NCBI RefSeq assembly: GCF_001425045.1
Contig: NZ_LMDJ01000023.1
Coordinates: 385,420-449,419, forward strand
DNA length: 64,000 nucleotides
Source of the DNA: Massilia sp. Root351
Lineage (GTDB): Bacteria; Pseudomonadota; Gammaproteobacteria; Burkholderiales; Burkholderiaceae_D
Reading direction: 5' to 3'
Position numbers and translations under genes: made by a program. Positions 1 to 10,955 of the stretch are shown here, one piece after another. The notes below the pieces were generated by a model, which did not search any database, was not told the origin of the DNA, and saw only the letters and a list, made by a program, of their open reading frames with translations. Within the stretch, counting starts at the first letter, position 1, and each line of letters opens with the position of its first letter.

Positions 1-1
1 C

Positions 2-991
2 GAGCGCATGGACGAAGTGGGGCACACGGCGGTCGCCTTCAACATGCTGCTGGCCGATATCGGCGGCGTGATCGGCAAGGTGCGCACCTCGACCGAGACG
101 GTCAGCTCGGCGTCGCAGCAGATCGCGGCCGGGACCGGCGATCTGTCCTCGCGCACCGCCGCGCAGGCGGCGGCGCTGGAGCAGACCGCGTCCAGCATGG
201 AAGAACTGAGCTCCACCGTCGGCCAGAACGCGGACAACGCGCGCCAGGCCAACCAGCTGGCGCTGTCCGCATCGGACGTGGCGGTGAAGGGCGGCAGCGT
301 GGTCGACCAGGTGACCGAGACCATGTCGTCGATCAACGAATCGTCGCGCAAGATCGTGGACATCATCAGCGTCATCGACGGCATCGCCTTCCAGACCAAC
401 ATTCTGGCGCTGAATGCTGCGGTGGAAGCGGCGCGCGCCGGTGAGCAGGGCCGCGGCTTTGCCGTGGTGGCAACCGAAGTGCGCAACCTGGCGCAGCGCT
501 CGGCGGCGGCGGCCAAGGAAATCAAGGTGCTGATCGAGGACTCGGTGGACAAGGTCGGTTCGGGCACCAAGCTGGTCGAGCAGGCAGGCGCCACCATGAG
601 CCAGGTGGTGACCAGCGTGCGCCAGGTGACGGACATCGTGGCCGCCATCAGCGCCGCGACCGACGAGCAGAACGCGGGTATCGCCCAGGTGCACCAGGCC
701 ATCACGCAGATGGACCAGGTGACGCAGGAGAACGCGTCGCTGGTGGAAGAAACGGCCGCCGCCGCGCAGCTGATGCGCGACCAGGCCGAGGAATTGTCGC
801 AGGCGGTGGCCGCCTTCAAGATCAGCGCTGTCGCGGCGCCTCAACCCGCCCGGCAGGCGGCCAACCGTGCCAAGGTCGCCCCTATCGGCACGGCCGTGGC
901 CCGCGCGCCTGCGGCGCCCGCAGCCAAGCGCGCAGCGCCGGCCAAGCTGGCCAACGCCAAGCCTGCCAGCAGCGACTGGGAAGAGTTCTGA
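2..991 (+). CDS. Methyl-accepting chemotaxis protein, C-terminal part (5' end outside window)
   Basis: This is the cytoplasmic signalling half of a chemoreceptor that controls CheA autophosphorylation. The reading frame is open to the left edge, so the sensor and membrane segments lie outside. The first residues look like the end of a HAMP domain. The long coiled-coil MCP signalling domain follows, and its hairpin tip (FQTNILALNAAVEAARAGEQ) is nearly invariant in the family. After the coiled coil comes an Ala/Pro/Lys-rich linker of about 50 residues. The protein ends in DWEEF, resembling the C-terminal pentapeptide (NWETF in E. coli Tar/Tsr) that tethers CheR and CheB. A strong terminator follows. 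The family is certain; the ligand cannot be told. Confidence 0.95.
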   Translation, partial: ERMDEVGHTAVAFNMLLADIGGVIGKVRTSTETVSSASQQIAAGTGDLSSRTAAQAAALEQTASSMEELSSTVGQNADNARQANQLALSASDVAVKGGSVVDQVTETMSSINESSRKIVDIISVIDGIAFQTNILALNAAVEAARAGEQGRGFAVVATEVRNLAQRSAAAAKEIKVLIEDSVDKVGSGTKLVEQAGATMSQVVTSVRQVTDIVAAISAATDEQNAGIAQVHQAITQMDQVTQENASLVEETAAAAQLMRDQAEELSQAVAAFKISAVAAPQPARQAANRAKVAPIGTAVARAPAAPAAKRAAPAKLANAKPASSDWEEF

Positions 992-1026
992 TATCTGGCA
1001 GCTCGCGCCAGTGAGCCGCTGACCAG

Positions 1027-1056
1027 GCCGCGCCAGAAATGGCGCGGCTTTTTTTT
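1027..1056 (+). terminator. Rho-independent terminator after the MCP gene
   Basis: A perfect 8-bp stem (GCCGCGCC / GGCGCGGC) with a 6-nt loop is followed directly by eight T. It lies 36 bp after the MCP stop codon. Confidence 0.9.
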
Positions 1057-1414
1057 CAGGTCTTGCACGGTACTCCGGAGAACGGAGATCGCCGCCGCAA
1101 CCTTGCAGCCCTGCGACATCTGTCGGCGCCGCTTCGCAGTGTGGGAGCGGTTGCCATGGCGCCGTCCATTCCCGGGTCGATTGAAAACTACATCAAGCCG
1201 CCGCCCGACAACAGCCGGCGGCAAAGAAAGGGAAGGGCGGGCAGCGCGGCTCCGCACGAGGACGCGTCGGGCGCAGCTGTTGCCGCTCGACGCGCGGTTC
1301 CAGTCCCGATACAATGCTGTGGTATCGCTAACAATCAGGGCGGGAAGCTGAAGGGCCGGGCACTGGCCGCCTTCGCGGGCCGCCGCCACTTCTTCCGCGT
1401 ATCGATTAAAACTG
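1057..1414. other. Intergenic region upstream of the GH43 gene
   Basis: This stretch of about 360 bp lies between the MCP terminator and the GH43 start. Short open frames cross it, but none has a ribosome binding site or a recognisable product. I see no tRNA, repeat or clear promoter. It presumably carries the promoter of the GH43 gene. Confidence 0.5.
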
Positions 1415-3394
1415 ATGCTTCCACAACTGACACTACTCGCCGCCGCAGCACTGATCGCCTTCCCGCCAGCGGCATCGGCGGCCACCACCGAGACGGCTGC
1501 CGCTACCGGTCCCGTGTTCGGCAACCCGCTGGTGCGCCAGCGCGCCGATCCCCATGTGACGCTGCACAGCGACGGCTACTACTATTTCACGGCCACCGTG
1601 CCGGAGTACGACCGCATCGAACTGCGCCGCGCGCGCACGCTGGATGAACTGGGCAGCGCAAAGGCGCAAGTGCTCTGGCGCCAGCACGCCAGCGGGCCGA
1701 TGAGCTACCACATCTGGGCGCCGGAGCTGCACCGCATCGACGGCAAGTGGTATATCTACTTCACTGCCGGCCGCGCCGACGCGCATTGGGAAATCCGCCT
1801 GTATGTGCTGGAGAACAGCTCGCCGGACCCGCTGCAGGGCGAGTGGGTGGAACGCGGCCAGCTGAAAACCGGCTGGGAAAGCTTTGCGCTGGACGCCACC
1901 ACCTTCGCGCTGGGCGGCAAGCGCTACCTGGCATGGACGCAGCGCGGCGCCGAGCCGGCATACCAGGGCACCAATATCTACCTGGCCGAGATGGATACGC
2001 CGCTGTCGATCAAGGGCCCGGCCACCATGCTGTCGCATCCCCAGTACGCTTGGGAGAAGGTCAAGCACGACGTCAACGAAGCGCCTTCTGCGCTGGTGCG
2101 CAACGGCCGCGTGTTCCTGACCTATTCGGCCAGCGCCACCGACGCCAACTACGCGCTGGGCTTGCTGAGCGCGCCGGTGGACGCCAACCTGCTGGACAGC
2201 GCCTCGTGGCGCAAATCGCCGGTGCCGGTGTTCAAGAGCGCCAACGGCCAGTACGGGCCGGGCCACAACTCCTTCACCACCACGCCGGACGGCAAGAACG
2301 ACCTGCTGGTCTACCACGCGCGCAATTACCGCGACATCAAGGGCGATCCGCTGCGCGACCAGAACCGGCACACCCGCGCGCAAGTGCTGCGCTGGCATCC
2401 AGACGGCACGCCCGACTTCGGCGAGCCGGTGGCCGACCAGGCCAGGGTGGCGGCCAAGCCGCTGTTCCGCGATCCGGTGGAGGATGGCGCGGCCGACCCG
2501 GTGGTGATCTGGAATGCGGCGCGCGGCAAATGGTGGATGTACTACACCAACCGTCGCGCCAAATCTCCCGGCCTGTCCGGTGTCACCTGGGTGCACGGCA
2601 CCCGCATCGGCATCGCCGAGTCGGAGGACGCGGGCGCCACCTGGACCTACACGGGCACGGCGGATATTGAGCTGCCGCCTGAATTGGGCGGCAAGGACGC
2701 CACGCACTGGGCGCCAGAGATCGTGCAGGGCGATGACGGTGTCTACCACATGTACCTGACCGTGGTGCCGGGCGTGTTCACCGACTGGAAGCACCCGCGC
2801 CACATGGTGCACCTGACCAGCACCGACATGCGCAACTGGCGCAGGCCGGAGCTGATCAAGCTGGCGTCCGACCGCATAATCGACGCGTGCGTGTCGCGCA
2901 TGCCAGGCGGCGGATGGCGCATGTGGTACAACAATGAAACCGACAAGAAGGCCATCTACTACGCGGACAGCAAGGATCTGGCGACTTGGACCGACCGTGG
3001 CCGCGCCGTCGGCGACCAGGGCGGCGAGGGGCCCAAGGTATTCCAGTGGCGCGGCTCTTGGTGGATGATCACCGACGTGTGGCAAGGCCTGGGCGTGTAC
3101 CGCTCGGACGATGCCGTGAACTGGAAGCGCCAGCCGGACAATTTGCTGCAAGTTGCCGGGCAGGGCGCCGACGACCAGGTGATGGGCGGCCACGCGGACG
3201 TGGTGGTCACCGAGGAACGGGCCTACCTGTTCTACTTTACCCATCCAGGCCGGCGCGGCGCGGACGCCAGGCTCGACGGGCCCGAACAGCGCCGCAGCGC
3301 GATCCAGGTAGTTGAGCTGGCCGAATCCAACGGCGTGCTGCGCGCCGAACGCGACAAGCCGACGCATATCCTGCTGAAAGCGCCGGCGCCTTAG
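1415..3394 (+). CDS. Secreted two-propeller GH43-family glycoside hydrolase
   Basis: Predicted secreted enzyme acting on pectin or hemicellulose side chains; GH43 enzymes are typically arabinosidases, xylosidases or galactanases. An N-terminal signal peptide (residues 1-23, ending PAASAA) precedes two propeller-like halves. The first (about 33-335) carries the GH43 base Asp in RADPH (D45), the family block YHIWAPELHRIDGKWYIYF and a candidate acid Glu in NEAPSAL. The second (about 345-650) repeats the pattern (GAADPVVIW, THWAPEIV, YHMYLTVV). At 659 residues it is about twice the size of a one-domain GH43. There is no clear Shine-Dalgarno before the ATG. It stands alone between terminators, next to the rhamnose/rhamnogalacturonan genes. 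The exact substrate is unknown. Confidence 0.85.
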   Translation: MLPQLTLLAAAALIAFPPAASAATTETAAATGPVFGNPLVRQRADPHVTLHSDGYYYFTATVPEYDRIELRRARTLDELGSAKAQVLWRQHASGPMSYHIWAPELHRIDGKWYIYFTAGRADAHWEIRLYVLENSSPDPLQGEWVERGQLKTGWESFALDATTFALGGKRYLAWTQRGAEPAYQGTNIYLAEMDTPLSIKGPATMLSHPQYAWEKVKHDVNEAPSALVRNGRVFLTYSASATDANYALGLLSAPVDANLLDSASWRKSPVPVFKSANGQYGPGHNSFTTTPDGKNDLLVYHARNYRDIKGDPLRDQNRHTRAQVLRWHPDGTPDFGEPVADQARVAAKPLFRDPVEDGAADPVVIWNAARGKWWMYYTNRRAKSPGLSGVTWVHGTRIGIAESEDAGATWTYTGTADIELPPELGGKDATHWAPEIVQGDDGVYHMYLTVVPGVFTDWKHPRHMVHLTSTDMRNWRRPELIKLASDRIIDACVSRMPGGGWRMWYNNETDKKAIYYADSKDLATWTDRGRAVGDQGGEGPKVFQWRGSWWMITDVWQGLGVYRSDDAVNWKRQPDNLLQVAGQGADDQVMGGHADVVVTEERAYLFYFTHPGRRGADARLDGPEQRRSAIQVVELAESNGVLRAERDKPTHILLKAPAP

Positions 3395-3444
3395 CGCCGG
3401 GGGTACGAGCTCCCGCCCCCCGCACGTTCAATGCGGGGCGTTCT

Positions 3445-3481
3445 CCGCGATGCTGGCCAACGCCATGTCGCGGCTTTTTTT
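3445..3481 (+). terminator. Rho-independent terminator after the GH43 gene
   Basis: A stem CCGCGA/TCGCGG with an inner GGC/GCC pairing is followed by C and seven T. It lies about 50 bp after the GH43 stop, with two other GC-rich inverted repeats in between. Confidence 0.75.
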
Positions 3482-3540
3482 GCTATGCTGGCAAGGCTGA
3501 TCCGGGTACTTCGACTGACTATTTTCTAAGGAAACGACAA

Positions 3541-4014
3541 ATGCCAAAGAACACGATTTGCCTGTGGTACGACCGGGACGCGGAAGACGCCGCGAACTTT
3601 TACGCCAGCGTCTTTCCGGACAGCTCGGTTGGCGCCGTGCACCGCGCGCCGGGGGATTTTCCGGGCGGGCAGGCAGGACAGGTGCTGACGGTGGAGTTCA
3701 ACGTCTGCGGCGTGCCGTGCCTGGGACTCAACGGCGGCAAGGCCTTTACGCAAAGCGAGGCGTTCTCGTTCCAGATCGCCACCGACGACCAGGAAGAGAC
3801 CGACCGCTATTGGAACGCCATCGTCGGTAACGGCGGGCAGGAGAGCGCCTGCGGCTGGTGCAAGGATAAATGGGGCCTGTCGTGGCAGATCACCCCGCGC
3901 GTGCTGACCGACGCCATGGCTCAGGGTGGCGAGGTGGCCAAGCGCGCCTTCGATTCGATGATGACGATGCGGAAGATCGATGTCGCCCGAATCGAGGCAG
4001 CCGTTCGCGGATAG
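3541..4014 (+). CDS. VOC/PhnB-like (glyoxalase-fold) protein
   Basis: A 157-residue protein of the vicinal oxygen chelate superfamily, in the PhnB/'3-demethylubiquinone methyltransferase-like' group. The opening LWYDRDAEDAANFYASVFPD is the typical first beta-alpha-beta unit. The pattern continues with FNVCGVPCLGLNGGKAF and a Trp-rich block, CGWCKDKWGLSWQITP. It lacks a signal peptide, so it is cytoplasmic. An AAGGA ribosome site stands 8-10 bp before the ATG. The substrate is unknown; members of this group rarely have a proven activity. It converges on rhaK with a 9-bp gap and seems unrelated to the sugar genes. Confidence 0.85.
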   Translation: MPKNTICLWYDRDAEDAANFYASVFPDSSVGAVHRAPGDFPGGQAGQVLTVEFNVCGVPCLGLNGGKAFTQSEAFSFQIATDDQEETDRYWNAIVGNGGQESACGWCKDKWGLSWQITPRVLTDAMAQGGEVAKRAFDSMMTMRKIDVARIEAAVRG

Positions 4015-4023
4015 ATCCCGTGC

Positions 4024-5418
4024 TTACAGTGCCGCCAGCCAGCGTGCGCGGTACTCTGTCCAACCGTCCAGCGTGAGCGCTTTGGCGGCTGCCGGGGGCG
4101 TGCTGCCGGTGCCGATTACGCCGTCGCCGTCCCGGCCGGCGGCGGTCCAATGCGCCAGCATCCATGCGCCGCAGGTCGTGCCGCTGGCGTCGTCGGAACA
4201 GCCGACCGCCTGCCCGGGCCGCAGTGCCGCCAGCAGCGGCGCGAAATGCGGGTTGCCGGTATAACTGCCTTCCACCACCACATCGCCTTGCGCCGCGTTC
4301 AGCGCTGACAGGCAATAGTCGCTCATCAGTACGCAATACAGCGTGGCCAGCGCATAGCGCTCTTGCGCTGTCTGCGGCGCCGGTCCGGCAATGGCGCCCG
4401 CCCGGCCGCCGAACGGGCCGCCTGCAGCGGCGAAGCACGGCAGCGCCATGCTTCCTTGCGATATCAGCCGCTGCAGATCGTCCACCGAGCACGGTTCTGG
4501 CGCCGGCCCGGCCAGTTCGGCGAACTCGCGCCCGCCCATGAAGCGCATGCAGGCCACCGGCTCGCCCAGCGCGTTGCTGTTGGCCAGCATGTCGTCGGCC
4601 TCCCGCAAGCCGTCCAGGGGCATGCCGATGGCGGCGGCGATCACCCAGGTTCCGGTCGACAGCACGGTGCGCGGACCCGCGCCGTTCAGATGGCGCAGCA
4701 GCGAGGCGTTGCTGTCGTGGATGCCGCAGATCACTTGGCAGTCCGCCGGCAGGCCGGTTTGCGCCGCCAGTTCCCGCTTCAGTGCGCCGAGCGGCGCCCA
4801 GGCTGGCTGCAGCGCAGGAAACAGGCCGCTCCAGCCCATGCGCTCCACCAGTGCGGAATACTGCTGCCGTGCCGGCTGCCACAAATCGGTGTGGCAGCCG
4901 AGCGAGGTCACTTCGCTGGCTGGCACGCCGCTCAGGCGCCACGCCCAGTATTGCGGATACATGAGGATGTGGCGCGCGCGCGCGAATTGCTCGGGATAGG
5001 CGTGCGCCTGCCAGGCCAGCTGGCGTCCCAGGTTCAGGCCGGCGGGCAGCAGGGGAGAATAGCTGGACGCATAAGATGGGCGCAGCGCGCGGTAGGCCGC
5101 GTCCTGCGACGGCGGCAGCCCGAACTCGTAGTCAAGCACCGGCAGCACCAGGCCGTCGTCGTCCACCAGCGCCGCCGTGGCGCCGTGGGTGACGGGCACG
5201 ATCGCGGCCACTTGCGCCAACTGCGCAAATGCCCGCATGGCGTCCAGCATCCAGGTCCAGATCCGCTCGGTGTCGTGGTGCGGATAGAGCCCGTCCATGA
5301 CGATGGCGTTCGGGCTGCGCTGTTCGGCCAGGGTGCGGCCGCCGCCATCGATCAGCGCCAGCTTGACGTTGGTCTTGCCGATGTCGAGGACGATGGTGGC
5401 TGGATTGGATTGCGTCAT
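4024..5418 (-). CDS. rhaK: L-rhamnulokinase-type FGGY carbohydrate kinase
   Basis: Phosphorylates L-rhamnulose to L-rhamnulose 1-phosphate in the cytoplasm. The 464-residue protein has the FGGY/ASKHA phosphate loop near the N-terminus (DIGKTNVKLALID) and the second ATP-site block TVLSTGTWVIAA in the middle. Its ATG overlaps the rhaQ stop (ATGA), so it is the last gene of the coupled rhaRSTPQK operon. The order matches the Rhizobium rhamnose locus, where this kinase group was characterised. The sequence alone would also fit L-fuculose or xylulose; rhaD, rhaI and the mutarotase nearby make rhamnulose much more likely. Confidence 0.85.
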   Translation of the reverse strand: MTQSNPATIVLDIGKTNVKLALIDGGGRTLAEQRSPNAIVMDGLYPHHDTERIWTWMLDAMRAFAQLAQVAAIVPVTHGATAALVDDDGLVLPVLDYEFGLPPSQDAAYRALRPSYASSYSPLLPAGLNLGRQLAWQAHAYPEQFARARHILMYPQYWAWRLSGVPASEVTSLGCHTDLWQPARQQYSALVERMGWSGLFPALQPAWAPLGALKRELAAQTGLPADCQVICGIHDSNASLLRHLNGAGPRTVLSTGTWVIAAAIGMPLDGLREADDMLANSNALGEPVACMRFMGGREFAELAGPAPEPCSVDDLQRLISQGSMALPCFAAAGGPFGGRAGAIAGPAPQTAQERYALATLYCVLMSDYCLSALNAAQGDVVVEGSYTGNPHFAPLLAALRPGQAVGCSDDASGTTCGAWMLAHWTAAGRDGDGVIGTGSTPPAAAKALTLDGWTEYRARWLAAL

Positions 5419-6440
5419 TTGGCCACCTTGCGGCCGCGCAGCAGGCGTGGCAGGGCGATGGTCACCAGCAGCAGGATGCCGACCACGATGGTCATGTAGA
5501 TGCCGGGAATGTTGGCCAGCGACAGGCCGTACGTCACGGTGCCCAGCGTGAGCACCGCCAGCAGCACGCCGCCGATGGTGCCGGCGCCGCCGGCGATGCT
5601 GACGCCACCCAGGATCACCATGGTGATCACTTCCAGTTCCCAGCCCATGGCGATGTTGGGACGCGTGCTGCCGATGCGGCCGGTCAGCAGGTAGGCCGCC
5701 AGGCCGGCCATGGCGCCTGCCACCATGAACAGCACCAGGCGGTAGCGTTCCACCGGGATGCCGGAGAAGCGTGCCGCCACCGGGTTGTTGCCGATGGCGT
5801 AGATGCGGCGGCCCCAGGTCGTCGCGTGCAGCACGAATGCGAAGAGGGCGGCGAACACCAGCAGCACCACGAACTCGCGCGGGATGAAGTCGAAGAAGTA
5901 GCCCTGGCCCCAGTCCATCATGATCTGCGGGTAGCCGGTGTAGGCCTGGTCGCCCAGCACCACGCTGGCCAGGCCGCGGAACAGCGAGACGGTGCCGATG
6001 GTGACGACGATGGAAGGCAGCGCCCAGCGCGTCACCAGCCATCCGTTTAGCCAGCCGCACGCGGTGCCAGTGGCTAGCGCCACGAACAGCAGGCTTTCGG
6101 GAGGCAGGCCGATGGACTTGGCGTAGCCCATGGCCACCGACGACAGCGCCAGCGTACCGGCCACGGAAATGTCGATCTCGCGGCAGATGATCAGCAGCGC
6201 CATCGGCAGGGCGATCAGGGCCTTCTCGCTGAAGTTGAAGGTGCCGTCGGCCAGGTTGTAAGGGTCCAGGAAGTTCGGCAGCACGATGCCGCAGACCACG
6301 AAGGACGCCAGCAGCAGCAAGGCCAGCAGGCTCTCCCAGCGGCCCAGCGCCGCACTTAGGCGGAAGCCGGGACGGTCCTGGATGACGTAGCGCGAGGTGG
6401 ACGCGGACGTGGATGTAGAAGAAACAGGCGCAGGATTCAC
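5415..6440 (-). CDS. rhaQ: Rhamnose ABC transporter permease RhaQ
   Basis: Inner-membrane permease of a CUT2 (ribose-type) sugar importer, 341 residues, paired with RhaP. It has about nine hydrophobic segments and the family block EVITMVILGGVSIAGGAGTI near the C-terminus, which contacts the ATPase. The N-terminal 20 residues are Ser/Thr-rich and cytoplasmic. It starts at a GTG whose bases overlap the rhaP stop (GTGA), and its own stop overlaps rhaK, so translation is coupled at both ends. Confidence 0.88.
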   Translation of the reverse strand: MNPAPVSSTSTSASTSRYVIQDRPGFRLSAALGRWESLLALLLLASFVVCGIVLPNFLDPYNLADGTFNFSEKALIALPMALLIICREIDISVAGTLALSSVAMGYAKSIGLPPESLLFVALATGTACGWLNGWLVTRWALPSIVVTIGTVSLFRGLASVVLGDQAYTGYPQIMMDWGQGYFFDFIPREFVVLLVFAALFAFVLHATTWGRRIYAIGNNPVAARFSGIPVERYRLVLFMVAGAMAGLAAYLLTGRIGSTRPNIAMGWELEVITMVILGGVSIAGGAGTIGGVLLAVLTLGTVTYGLSLANIPGIYMTIVVGILLLVTIALPRLLRGRKVAK

Positions 6441-7449
6441 GCGGCACTCCCAGTGGCAGGTTGAGCAGGTTTAACGAGATGCAGCGGCAGGATCTGGCGG
6501 CCGGCGCTCTTGTTGCCGCGTGCGTTGATCATGACGGCGGTCAGGATGACGATGCCGGTCAGCGCGCTTTGCCAGAACGGCGACACTTTGAGCACCGGCA
6601 GCGCGTTTCCGATCACCGCCAGGAACAGCGCGCCGAGCACCGCGCCCGCCACCGTGCCGGTCCCGCCGGCGATGCTGATGCCACCGATAACGCAGGCGGC
6701 AATCACCGTGAACTCGAAGCCATAGGCAATTTCCGTATAGGCCACCGCGTAGCGCGCCACCCACAAGTAGCCGCACAACCCGGCCATCAGTCCCGACAGG
6801 CCGTAAGTCCACAGCAGGCGGCGCGCGATCGGGATGCCGACGTAGCGCGCCGACGCCGGCTCGTTGCCGACTGCGTACAGGTCGCGGCCGAAGCGGCTGT
6901 GGCGGGCAATGAACAGGGCCGCCAGCACAGTGGCCGCTGCGATCCAGACCAGGTGGCTGATGCCGAACAGGCGCGCCAGCGGGAAGGCGATGAAGCCGGG
7001 CGGCATCTGGTGCGACGATACCCAGGCGCCGCCGGACAGCACGAACACCATGCCCCGGTAGACGCTCATGGTGCCCAGCGTGACGACGATGGGCGGCAGT
7101 TGCAGGTAGCCGATCAGCCATCCGTTGATCAGTCCCAGCACCAGCCCGATGGCCACGGCGGACAGCACCACCAGCACCAGCGGCAGTTCCGGGTAGCGCG
7201 CCGCCAGCAGCGCGGACATCATGCCCGACAAGGCCAGGTTGGACGCCACCGACAGGTCCACCCCGCGCGTGACGATCACCAGCATTTGCGCCAGCGCCAG
7301 CATGACCAGCAAGGTGCTGTCGGTGAGCAGGCCGGCCAGGCTGGCGCCGCTCAGGAACACCGGCGCGCGCAGGCCGACCAGCAGGATCAGGCCGACTATC
7401 ATCAGCGCCAGCAGCGCCTCCCTTTGTTTCAGTACGCTTTTCAGTGCGT

Positions 7450-7453
<4 letters not shown>
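6437..7453 (-). CDS. rhaP: Rhamnose ABC transporter permease RhaP
   Basis: Second inner-membrane permease of the CUT2 importer, 338 residues from the start chosen here. It shows the RbsC-like segments VTRGVDLSVASNLALSGMM and VIAACVIGGISIAGGTGTVA. Two in-frame ATGs lie close together. I chose MNALK because it makes the 4-bp ATGA overlap with the rhaT stop and has GAGGAA 6 bp upstream; the other ATG, 6 bp upstream, leaves no room for that site. With RhaQ it forms a heterodimeric channel energised by RhaT and fed by RhaS. Confidence 0.88.
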
Positions 7454-9075
<1,622 letters not shown>

Positions 9076-9087
9076 GCTACGTCCGCG

Positions 9088-10092
9088 TCAGAAGATTTTG
9101 GAGAACTTGTCGACGTTCTCTTTGTTATAGGTGAACGGGGCGCCCATAGCCGCCTCGCCGTTCGCGTCGATCGCGATGGTGCCCATGCGGCCGGCCGAGA
9201 CAGAACCGCCTGCCTTCGCGTTCGGCGCAGCCTTGACGAAGTCATACGCCGCGTAGGTGGCCGCGTAGCCCAGGTCGATCGGATTCCAGATGGCGAACTC
9301 GCGCACCGCCCCGGTCTTGACATGGCCGGCCATTTCGGAAGGCAGTCCCAGGCCGGTCACGAACACCTTGCCCACCAGGTGCTCGTCCACCACGGCCTTG
9401 CTGGCCGCGTTGATGCCCACGGTGGTCGGCGCGATGATGGCTTTCAGGTTCGGATTGCTGCGCAGCAGGCCGATGGCTTCGCGGTAGCTCTTGTCCGACT
9501 GGTCGTCGCCGTACACGGTGGCCACCAGTTTGAGCTTGGAGAACTCCGGCTTGGCCAGTTCGCTCTTCATCACGTTGATCCAGATATTCTGGTTGGTGGC
9601 CTGCGCCGATGCCGACAGGATGGCGATCTCGCCCGCGCCGCCGATGGCGTCCGAGGCCATCTGGATCTGCTTCTGCCCGATCAGGTTGGCGTTCGAGGGA
9701 TTGAGCTGCATCAGGCGGCCTTCTTGCGCCAGGCCGCTGTCGAAGGAAATCACCTTGATGCCGCGCGCCATGGCCTTCTTCGCGATCGGCACCAGCGCAT
9801 CCGGATCGTTGGCCGAGATCACGATGGCGCTGACCTTCTGGCTGATCAGCGAGTTGATGATCTCGATCTGGCCCTCAGCGCTCGGCGTGGTGGGGCCGGT
9901 GTAGATGATTTCCACATCCTTCAGCTGTGCGGCCGCTTCATTGGCGCCGCTGTGGGCCGCGTCGAAGAAGCCGTTGCCCAGGCTCTTCACCACCATGGCG
10001 ATGCGCACCTTCTCGGGCTTTTTTTCACAGCCTGCGACGGCAACGAGCATGCTGGCGGCCAGCGCCGCGATTGCGAGTTTCTTGAGCTTCAA
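9088..10092 (-). CDS. rhaS: Rhamnose ABC transporter substrate-binding lipoprotein RhaS
   Basis: Periplasmic sugar-binding protein (Peripla_BP_4, ribose-binding type) delivering rhamnose to RhaPQT; 334 residues. The N-terminus is a lipoprotein signal with lipobox VAGC, so the mature protein should be anchored by lipid at that Cys. Recognisable family segments include FFDAAHSGANEAAAQL, VISANDPDALVPIAKKAM and IIAPTTVGINAASKAV. I chose a TTG start: its TTGA overlaps the rhaR stop and CGGAG lies 8 bp upstream, while no ATG gives a sensible signal peptide. Confidence 0.88.
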   Translation of the reverse strand: MKLKKLAIAALAASMLVAVAGCEKKPEKVRIAMVVKSLGNGFFDAAHSGANEAAAQLKDVEIIYTGPTTPSAEGQIEIINSLISQKVSAIVISANDPDALVPIAKKAMARGIKVISFDSGLAQEGRLMQLNPSNANLIGQKQIQMASDAIGGAGEIAILSASAQATNQNIWINVMKSELAKPEFSKLKLVATVYGDDQSDKSYREAIGLLRSNPNLKAIIAPTTVGINAASKAVVDEHLVGKVFVTGLGLPSEMAGHVKTGAVREFAIWNPIDLGYAATYAAYDFVKAAPNAKAGGSVSAGRMGTIAIDANGEAAMGAPFTYNKENVDKFSKIF

Positions 10093-10955
10093 TGCGAGAT
10101 CTCCGATTGGTACATGGACGCGGTCTGATAGTCGAACGCCGGGTTGTAGTTGGGGGTATTGATTTGCGGCGGCATCGCTTCCGGCTCCACGGTCACTACG
10201 CGGATGCCCGACTGCTCCATCAACTGCACTGCCGAATCGGAGGCGTGGGTGTCGGTGATGACGGTGGCCACACGGTTCAAGCCGCACAGGATCAGGCCGG
10301 CCTTCTTCTGGAACTTGGAGCTGTCGGCCAGAACGATCAATTCTTCGGCCTGGCTGATCAGGCGCTTCTCGGCCTGGATCAGCAGCGGGTCCGCCTCCAT
10401 CAGTCCCAGCAGCGACAAGCCGTACACGCTCATGAACATCTTGGCCGCGTAGTGGTGCTGGGTGATGTCGTTGTCGAACGGGCTCAGGATCACGTTCTGC
10501 TCGCGGTATACCTTGCCGCCGGGGAGGATGATCTCGTTCTCGCTCGATACCAGCAGGCGCTCGGCCATGAGGAAGGAGTTGGTGAGGATCTTCAGGTGCT
10601 GGTCCACCAGGAACTCGGCCATCATGAAGGTGGTGGTGCCACCGTTGATGATGATGGTTTCGCCCTCGGTGCACATGCCGGCCGCGTAGCGGGCGATGGC
10701 GCGTTTGCGCTCGGCGTAGCACTGGATGTTGTTCTGGAAGGTTTCGCTGGTGAGCGGGAAACCGCGCTTTTTCTGTTGCAGATTGGTTGCGCCACCCCGT
10801 GTGCGGGTGAGCAGATTGCGGCCGGCCAGCCAGCTGATGTCCCTGCGGACGGTAGCAGGCGAGGCATTGAGCCACTCGACCAGTTGAGGCACGCTAGCCG
10901 TATTATGTTCGGCGAGCAGCTTCAACAAACGTTTACGGCGCTTGTGATTTACCAT
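10089..10955 (-). CDS. rhaR: DeoR-family rhamnose regulator RhaR
   Basis: DeoR-type transcription factor of 288 residues. The N-terminal winged helix covers about 1-55 (KRRKRLLKLLAEHNTASVPQ, then SPATVRRDISWLAGRNLLTR). The C-terminal sugar-phosphate isomerase-like sensor has the family loop INGGTTTFMMAEFL. The likely inducer is a phosphorylated rhamnose intermediate, as for the Rhizobium regulator of the same locus type. A strong AGGAGAC site precedes the ATG. As first gene of the rhaRSTPQK operon and divergent from rhaD, it probably controls both directions and itself from the 315-bp gap. Confidence 0.88.
   Translation of the reverse strand: MVNHKRRKRLLKLLAEHNTASVPQLVEWLNASPATVRRDISWLAGRNLLTRTRGGATNLQQKKRGFPLTSETFQNNIQCYAERKRAIARYAAGMCTEGETIIINGGTTTFMMAEFLVDQHLKILTNSFLMAERLLVSSENEIILPGGKVYREQNVILSPFDNDITQHHYAAKMFMSVYGLSLLGLMEADPLLIQAEKRLISQAEELIVLADSSKFQKKAGLILCGLNRVATVITDTHASDSAVQLMEQSGIRVVTVEPEAMPPQINTPNYNPAFDYQTASMYQSEISH

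Noticed and set aside
1039..1647. Possible small genes between the MCP and GH43 genes
   Set aside because: The frames run through the terminator or into the GH43 gene, have Arg/Ala shadow composition and no ribosome site.
1433..3367. 644-residue open frame antisense to the GH43 gene
   Set aside because: Low-complexity His/Arg/Val composition, no domain, and the opposite strand codes for a clear enzyme. It is a GC-rich shadow frame.
4024..6447. A fused permease-kinase protein of 807 residues
   Set aside because: The part before MTQSN is an out-of-phase reading of rhaQ. The kinase has its own ATG overlapping the rhaQ stop.
9088..10875. A fused regulator/binding protein of 595 residues
   Set aside because: The N-terminal part is an alternative frame of rhaR. 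The lipoprotein signal begins at the TTG at 10092.
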